NCBI GenBank assembly: GCA_002390845.1
Contig: DGQT01000041.1
Coordinates: 1 to 19,125, forward strand
Length of the DNA: 19,125 nucleotides
Direction: 5' to 3'
Source of the DNA: Chitinophagaceae bacterium UBA4407
Lineage (GTDB): Bacteria > Bacteroidota > Bacteroidia > Chitinophagales > Chitinophagaceae
Made by a program: the position numbers and the translations under genes. Positions 13,906 through 19,125 of the stretch are shown here, piece by piece. Numbering within the stretch: the stretch's first letter is position 1; each line of letters opens with the position of its first letter. The notes below the pieces were generated by a model. That model did not search any database and was not told the DNA's origin. It worked only from the letters and a program-made list of their open reading frames with translations.

Positions 13906-15738
13906 ATGAAAAAAGTTTACTTAATGTTTTTTGGTATGGTGCTTTTTGTTTGTACAACAAATGCACAGTTAGTGGTATTTTCAGATGATTATGCTGCAGG
14001 AGTAACGTTTACGGCTTTTGGTGGTTCTGTAAATAGCCTGGCAATTGATCCTACAGAGCATCACTCAGGTACAGCGTCGCTTAAAATACCCGTAACTACC
14101 GGGTACACAGGTGGTACCCTGATTGCTGATGCCCCTAAAAATTTGAGTGGTTACAACACATTGACATTCTGGGCAAAAAATGATAAACCATACTTTCTTG
14201 ATGGAGCTGGCTTTGGAATTGATGCAACTGATACCTACAAGGTTGAAAGAAACGGACTTACAGTAACATCCACCTGGACAAAATTTTTCATTCCTATTCC
14301 GGATGCCTCCAAATTAACTGCCGCAGATGGCCTTTTCCATTTTGCAGAAGGCTCAGGAGAAGGTGCCTATAACATTTGGATTGATGATATCCAATATGAA
14401 AATATAGGATTTGGTGTGGTTAGCTTATCAAGCGCTTCCTTTGCTACTCAAACACAGGAAAAGGAGGTCGGTCAAAATTTTGGTGCAGAAGGTACAACCT
14501 CTGTTTTCAAGGTTAGCGGTGTTGATGTGCAATTAAATACAGCAAAAGTTTACTTTAACTGGACAAGTTCCAATCCTGCTATAGCAACCTTTGATGCCTT
14601 AGGAGTGGGAACCGCTTTAGCAGTAGGAACAACAAATGTTACCGGTAAATTGGGAAGTGTTAATGCTACGGGTGTCTTAACGGTTAATGTTTCAGCGCCT
14701 GTGTCGCCAACAATAGCTGCCCCAACACCTTCAAGGAATGCCGCAGGCGTTATTTCATTGTTCAGCAATGCATACACCAATAATCCTGTTGATACCTGGA
14801 GAACCGATTGGAGCAGTGGTTTCAATGAATTGACCGATTTGAAGATTGCAGGGAATGATACAAAAAAATACCAATTGCATCATTTTGCAGGGGTTGAGTT
14901 TTATGGAAGTCCGGTGAATGCCACCAATATGGATTATATACATATAGATGTATGGACGCCAAGTGTAAATACTTTTACATTAAGGCTTGTAGATTTTACC
15001 GGACCCAACACAGAATCTGAAATATCAAGAACACCTGCGGTTAATACATGGGTAGGATATGATATTAAGCTTAGTGAGTTTGCGTCCCTTGGATCAAGAT
15101 CAAAATTATCGCAAATGCTTTTCCTTGTTCCTCCGGGTACATCCGGAACATATTTTATTGATAATGTTTATTTCTATAACTCCGCACTCCCGATCAGCTT
15201 TACAGACTTTAAAGTTACCCGTAAAAACAATACAGCTTTGCTTCAGTGGAATACAGCATTTGAATTGAACAACAAAGGGTTTAGCGTTGAGCGCAGTAGC
15301 GATGCTGTTAATTTTAAACAGATCAGTTTTATCAATGCTTCTGATGCAGCAAGCGGAGCACATGCATATACAGCAACAGACCTTATACCTGTAAAAGGCG
15401 TAAACTATTACCGTATTAAGCAGGTTGATTTTGATGGGCATGTTACTTATTCTGCTACACAATCTTTGAGTTTTGAAGGTACCGGCACTACAAAACTTGC
15501 ATTATTCCCAAATCCTGCAAAAGATAAAGTGGCAATAACTTTAGGTGGCATTGAAAGCAGCGCAGCCCGTTATTATATTGTAGGTGCTGATGGTAAAGTT
15601 GTAAGAACTGGCAGTTTTGATAAAAGCCTGGGTAATTCTGTTCAAACTTTAGATGTAAGCAACCTTGCAAGAGGTATATATATGGTGAAGTTGACTGATG
15701 GTACAAAACAGCAAAGTGCCAAACTGATACTGAACTAG
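13906..15738 (+). CDS. T9SS-secreted multidomain carbohydrate-binding-like protein, paralog B
   Basis: A 610-residue paralog of the protein at 11498-13348, collinear with it over the first 425 residues. The signal peptide is 1-20 (ending TTNA). Module 1 is about 23-167 (LTFWAKN, WTKFFIPIPDAS, IWIDDIQYE), the Ig-like module about 173-263 (SSNPAIATFDALGVG) and module 2 about 272-425 (TPSRNAAGVISLFSNAY, DYIHIDVWTPS, FIDNVYFYN). From residue 429 it diverges: in place of the Cys-containing FN3-like domain there is the repeat-like LPISFTDFKVTRKNNTALL... module (429-525) often found next to T9SS tails. The sorting domain (about 530-610) has LALFPNPAKDK, LARGIYMVKLTDG and a C-terminal KLILN. No catalytic residues were identified. 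It is followed by a strong terminator, so it is monocistronic. Confidence 0.88.
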   Translation: MKKVYLMFFGMVLFVCTTNAQLVVFSDDYAAGVTFTAFGGSVNSLAIDPTEHHSGTASLKIPVTTGYTGGTLIADAPKNLSGYNTLTFWAKNDKPYFLDGAGFGIDATDTYKVERNGLTVTSTWTKFFIPIPDASKLTAADGLFHFAEGSGEGAYNIWIDDIQYENIGFGVVSLSSASFATQTQEKEVGQNFGAEGTTSVFKVSGVDVQLNTAKVYFNWTSSNPAIATFDALGVGTALAVGTTNVTGKLGSVNATGVLTVNVSAPVSPTIAAPTPSRNAAGVISLFSNAYTNNPVDTWRTDWSSGFNELTDLKIAGNDTKKYQLHHFAGVEFYGSPVNATNMDYIHIDVWTPSVNTFTLRLVDFTGPNTESEISRTPAVNTWVGYDIKLSEFASLGSRSKLSQMLFLVPPGTSGTYFIDNVYFYNSALPISFTDFKVTRKNNTALLQWNTAFELNNKGFSVERSSDAVNFKQISFINASDAASGAHAYTATDLIPVKGVNYYRIKQVDFDGHVTYSATQSLSFEGTGTTKLALFPNPAKDKVAITLGGIESSAARYYIVGADGKVVRTGSFDKSLGNSVQTLDVSNLARGIYMVKLTDGTKQQSAKLILN

Positions 15739-15798
15739 GCGTTTTAATATTGAAGAACAAAAAGATTTAAAAGATAAATTAATCTTTTCCGTTCATTT

Positions 15799-15845
15799 AA
15801 ACCGTGATTTTTGGATTGTTCAAAAATCACGGTTTCTATTTTTTG
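15799..15845 (+). terminator. Intrinsic terminator after T9SS paralog B
   Basis: A perfect 15-bp stem, AAACCGTGATTTTTG (15799-15813) with CAAAAATCACGGTTT (15821-15835), a 7-base loop, and a T-rich tail CTATTTTTTG (15836-15845). Confidence 0.9.
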
Positions 15846-16240
15846 CAATATGATTGTTTATCTGCTAAAAGCTTGTTTGTATATAAGTTGTATGCCTGTT
15901 TTTCCTTATATGAGACTGAGGTTAGATTTGTGGTAAAAAGAATAAAAGGCCAGTTACGATAATATCATAATTCCAGTTACGATAATATTATAATTAATAT
16001 GAAGAGAGCGTTTACCGGTTCAACCCTTTAAGATTCAGCCAAATTACAGATAACAGTGAATATTCACATTTGTCAAATAAAAGTCATCATTAACCTGGCC
16101 ATTGATGCAAATGTTTTTCCAACAAAAAAATACCATTTGCGAGTTATAAACTAATATAGCAGGCGAAAAGAAAAATATTCTAACTTAAAAACTTGATCTA
16201 CCTTGATACTAAAATAGCAGGGGCTTACAATTTATTTATC
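15846..16240 (+). promoter_or_regulatory. Upstream region of the regulator gene
   Basis: AT-rich intergenic DNA without a gene. Apart from the tandem repeat at 15950-15995 it holds TACCATTTG at 16131-16139, which resembles a -7 box but has one extra spacer base, so the promoter call is uncertain. It would leave a leader of about 95 bases. Confidence 0.3.
15950..15995 (+). repeat. Two tandem 23-bp direct repeats
   Basis: CCAGTTACGATAATAT followed by (C/T)ATAATT occurs twice head to tail, at 15950-15972 and 15973-15995, with one mismatch. The repeats lie about 250 bases before the regulator's ATG and about 105 bases after the terminator of the previous gene. The two identical, adjacent, helically spaced copies suggest a binding site, perhaps for the regulator itself; this is inferred. 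Confidence 0.6.
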
Positions 16241-18940
16241 ATGAAAATTTTTCTTACCTGTTTATTCATTTATTTAGGTTTTCTAGATGCATTTTCTCAG
16301 TTTATTCCTCTTAAAGGAGTACCTGATTTGGAAAATTATCTTCCCAATCAATACGGTCATCACGGTAAAATATGGGATATAAAATCAGCAAAGAATGGAA
16401 TTGTTTACATGGCTTCAGACAATGGGCTTCTGGAGTTTGATGGCAAAACATGGAATAGATATAAAGATTATAAAGGATTCACCCGTTCATTACTATTAGC
16501 AAATGATTCTGTAATATATACCGGTTCTGATTTGGATTTTGGAGTTTGGAAAAAAAATAAATTTCAGGAATTCCAGTATACTTCACTATATCCATTTAAA
16601 GAAGACTCTAATGCTTTAAGCGAGGAGTTCTGGCATATTTTCCAATTAAATAACAGTGTAATATTTACCTCTTTCAGCAATATTTATGTTTATAAAAACA
16701 AGCAACTCACTAAAATTATAGCTCCCTCCCGTTTCTCAGCAAGTTTTTCTGTAAACGATAAAATTTATCTGGCAGATGAAAAGTTTGGTTTGTATGAGTT
16801 CAACGGAATTGCTCTCAAACCTGTTTTTAAATATCCTGACAATAGCCCTTTTCAAATTTCGGGATTATATGAGAATGAAAAGGGATTAAACATTGTTACA
16901 AAAAACAGTGGCATTTACCAGTTTTCTTCAGGAAAATTATCAGCTGTTGAAACAGAGGTTTCTTTACTTCTAAAAAAATCCAAAGTATTTTGTTTTACAA
17001 CAATTGACAACCATTATTTAGCATTCGGAACCATCCTGAACGGTTTGTATATCACAGATACAAATGGAAAAATCATTCAGCATATCAATAAAAACAAAGG
17101 TCTGCCGAATAATACCATACTCAGTATGTATTATGCTGCGAACGGAAAAGTATGGATGGGCATGGATTACGGTATCACCGCGTTGGATTTGAAGAATAAT
17201 ATTACCTACTTAAATGATTATAAGGGTGAGTTTGGAACTGCATATGCCGCCATTTTAAAAGATAATGTTTTTTATTTGGGAACCAACCAGGGATTATACA
17301 AAACCAATTGGGACGAATTAAACAACAATAAAGATCGCACCGTTTTTTCGCTAATCGATGGTTCTGAAGGGCAGGTTTGGTCGCTTCAGAATATTGATGG
17401 AACAATTTTTTGTGGTCATGACAAAGGATTGTTTGTATTAGAAAATAACTCGCTAAAAAAAATCAACAGTGAACATGGCGTTTGGACGATAAAACTTTAT
17501 CAAAAAGATTTTTTACTTACAGGAAATTATAATGGCATCAACATTTTCAAAAAAAATAATCACTCGTGGGAGTTCTTAAAGAAGATAGATTTAATCAGGG
17601 GCTCCGTTAATCAAATCGAATTTGAAAATGACACAATGCTATGGGTGAATATTCCAAACTTTGGCCTGATAAGATTTTCTTTAGATGAGAATTTTTACCC
17701 TGTTGACAGGATGATTATCAGCGCCAAGAATTTTGAAGGGGATTTCCCCTCGCTTTACAAAGATACAGAAGGGATTCATGTACTTACCAGCACCAGTCAA
17801 TACCGGTTCAATCCTAAAAAAGAGAAGTTTGATCAACAAAAAAGTATACTCAATACTCAAAAAATTAACGACCTTCTTTCAGGATGTTACCAGCCTGTTC
17901 CCCTGAATAATGTTTACGGATTTTATCCCATCTATAATGGATTTGCATTGGAAGATTTTCAAAATAATCTGAGCGATACCGTTTTAAAATATCCATTGCT
18001 GTTCAGAAAAATGGAGGCATTTAATAATAATGAAACCATGTTGTTGCAGCAGGATGCTGATGTTCCTTACCAACTTAATAATCTTAGATTTAGTTTTATT
18101 ATAGCAGTAACAAATGATATTTCATACCAATACAAATTAGAAAATATATCCAATGAATGGAGCGAATGGGAAAATGATAATACCCTGGAATTTTTGAACT
18201 TAAAAGAAGGCAATTATAAACTTGTACTAAGGGCAAAATCGCAAAATAAATTTTCAGACGTACAGGAATTCACTTTTAAGATTGCTTCGCCCTGGTATAG
18301 AAGTTGGTATGCATTTGTTGCATACTTTTTATTTTTTGCACTGCTGCTTTTCTTATTAAGAAAGTGGCAGCAGTTGAAGTTGAAAAAGCAAAAATTAGAA
18401 ATGCTTAAAAAGGAGCAAAATTCCCTTCGCGAACAGGCCGAAAAATATAAACAGGAAGCATTGTTAAAAACGCAGGAGCAGTTGCAAAATGAAAAGAAAA
18501 TCCTGAAACAACAAGTTCGCGATAAAACAATTGAACTTGCAAAAAAAGCAAAGAGCGATGATGATAAAAACCGGCTGTTACATTCTTTAAAAGATAAAAT
18601 TCATGAAGCAGATGAAAATCCTTCTAAAGCAAAAATCCGTCACTTGGAAATGCGCAGGCTGTTAGATTCGTATTTGGAAATTGAAGATAAAACCTTCGAA
18701 ATACAGATGGATGAATTGCATCAGGAATTTATAAAATCGCTCAAAGAAAAGTATTCTAATTTATCCATTTATGATTTACGCATGTGCGCCTATATAAAGA
18801 TCGGATTGGGTTCAAAAGAAATGGCAGAATTGTTACAGGTACTTCCTTCAAGTATCAACGTAAGCCGTTCACGAATCAGAAAAAAGCTTGATCTTAAGCC
18901 TGAAGAAGATCTGTTTACATTTCTAAGCCAGTTTAGTTGA
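16241..18940 (+). CDS. Membrane-anchored propeller/Y_Y_Y sensor with C-terminal HTH
   Basis: An 899-residue one-component regulator. The ATG at 16241 is chosen over an in-frame TTG 48 bases upstream because it begins the signal sequence MKIFLTCLFIYLGFLDAFSQ. Residues of about 25-590 form beta-propeller repeats (segments such as GIVYMASDNGLLEFDGKTW and GKVWMGMDYGITALD), the periplasmic sensor type of Bacteroidota hybrid systems. A Y_Y_Y-type domain spans about 605-682 and a TM helix about 690-705. A long cytoplasmic coiled coil follows at about 707-790, then a LuxR-like HTH at about 837-883 (LSIYDLRMCAYIKIGLGSKEMAE...INVSRSRIRKKLDL). There is no histidine kinase, response receiver or AraC domain, unlike classical hybrid two-component regulators. 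The ligand is probably a polysaccharide fragment. A likely target is the adjacent secreted-protein pair, inferred from proximity. Confidence 0.85.
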   Translation: MKIFLTCLFIYLGFLDAFSQFIPLKGVPDLENYLPNQYGHHGKIWDIKSAKNGIVYMASDNGLLEFDGKTWNRYKDYKGFTRSLLLANDSVIYTGSDLDFGVWKKNKFQEFQYTSLYPFKEDSNALSEEFWHIFQLNNSVIFTSFSNIYVYKNKQLTKIIAPSRFSASFSVNDKIYLADEKFGLYEFNGIALKPVFKYPDNSPFQISGLYENEKGLNIVTKNSGIYQFSSGKLSAVETEVSLLLKKSKVFCFTTIDNHYLAFGTILNGLYITDTNGKIIQHINKNKGLPNNTILSMYYAANGKVWMGMDYGITALDLKNNITYLNDYKGEFGTAYAAILKDNVFYLGTNQGLYKTNWDELNNNKDRTVFSLIDGSEGQVWSLQNIDGTIFCGHDKGLFVLENNSLKKINSEHGVWTIKLYQKDFLLTGNYNGINIFKKNNHSWEFLKKIDLIRGSVNQIEFENDTMLWVNIPNFGLIRFSLDENFYPVDRMIISAKNFEGDFPSLYKDTEGIHVLTSTSQYRFNPKKEKFDQQKSILNTQKINDLLSGCYQPVPLNNVYGFYPIYNGFALEDFQNNLSDTVLKYPLLFRKMEAFNNNETMLLQQDADVPYQLNNLRFSFIIAVTNDISYQYKLENISNEWSEWENDNTLEFLNLKEGNYKLVLRAKSQNKFSDVQEFTFKIASPWYRSWYAFVAYFLFFALLLFLLRKWQQLKLKKQKLEMLKKEQNSLREQAEKYKQEALLKTQEQLQNEKKILKQQVRDKTIELAKKAKSDDDKNRLLHSLKDKIHEADENPSKAKIRHLEMRRLLDSYLEIEDKTFEIQMDELHQEFIKSLKEKYSNLSIYDLRMCAYIKIGLGSKEMAELLQVLPSSINVSRSRIRKKLDLKPEEDLFTFLSQFS

Positions 18941-19104
18941 TATCAATTGACACATTATTTCTCCATCATACTTTGCATTAAGAACGAAATTTATTTAATC
19001 TAAGGCCTGATAAAAATGAACAAACAAGTTCATACTGCTGTTTCATTTATGTAAGGTTCCGATAAAAGCAGTTAATTTAAATAATACCAACAGTAGTTTT
19101 TCAT

Positions 19105-19125
19105 TGCATCGTTCCTTGCGTCGCA
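19105..19125 (+). repeat. Dispersed inverted-repeat element, copy R6, cut by window end
   Basis: The sequence ends TTGCATCGTTCCTTGCGTCGCA, carrying the arm core TTGCGTCGCA (19116-19125) seen in all other copies. The usual outer end TTTTTTGAGCCCGGCA is not recognisable upstream, so the arm may be partial. The 164 bases between the regulator's stop and this copy hold only a weak hairpin, ATGAAC/GTTCAT at 19016-19033, without a T run. Confidence 0.6.

Noticed and set aside
16193..16240. TTG at 16193 as regulator start
   Set aside because: The added 16 residues precede the hydrophobic signal sequence, which starts cleanly at the ATG at 16241.

Overview
The window looks like a chromosomal segment of a Bacteroidota species, most likely of the Chitinophagaceae type; that placement is inferred from gene style, not from a marker gene. 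The evidence is AT-rich intergenic DNA, -7 boxes resembling TAnnTTTG, almost no Shine-Dalgarno sequences, two proteins with type IX secretion (T9SS) C-terminal domains, a Porin_10-type outer-membrane barrel, a HYC_CC_PP family protein, and a periplasmic-propeller/Y_Y_Y sensor fused to a HTH. Twelve genes are well supported. No rRNA, tRNA, CRISPR array, transposase or phage gene was seen.

Layout. (1) 101-1537, minus strand: a multi-pass GT-C/TMTC-like membrane protein. (2) 1915-3710: cysC-sat, a two-gene sulfate-activation operon (sulfate to APS to PAPS) ended by a good intrinsic terminator. (3) 4065-6116: a Porin_10-type barrel. (4) 6207-9225: five small exported proteins in one direction: HYC_CC_PP protein, HMA protein with a cysteine-rich tail, second HMA protein, TlpA-like thioredoxin, and an outer-membrane barrel-like protein. 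This reads as a cell-envelope heavy-metal (probably copper) handling module without a P-type ATPase or RND pump in view. (5) 9492-10889: a Tat-exported Gfo/Idh/MocA oxidoreductase. (6) 11498-15738: two tandem paralogous T9SS-secreted multidomain proteins (two beta-sandwich carbohydrate-binding-like modules around an Ig-like domain) with different C-terminal linkers. (7) 16241-18940: a membrane-anchored one-component regulator (propeller, Y_Y_Y, one TM helix, coiled coil, HTH), which may control its neighbours.

The most notable non-coding content is a dispersed intergenic repeat family. Its terminal inverted repeats carry a TGCGTCGCA core, and their outer ends resemble TTTTTTGAGCCCGGCA. Full copies lie at about 3766-3984, 6613-6770 and 13427-13640, half copies at 1648-1709 and 10888-10948, and a copy cut by the window edge at 19105-19125. 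No ORF in the copies looks real, so the family is probably non-autonomous (MITE- or REP-like). The first secreted protein also has a long predicted 5' leader holding a nested inverted-repeat structure (11221-11317) that could be a structured RNA. A short sequence block is shared upstream of both paralogs, and a 23-bp tandem repeat lies upstream of the regulator.
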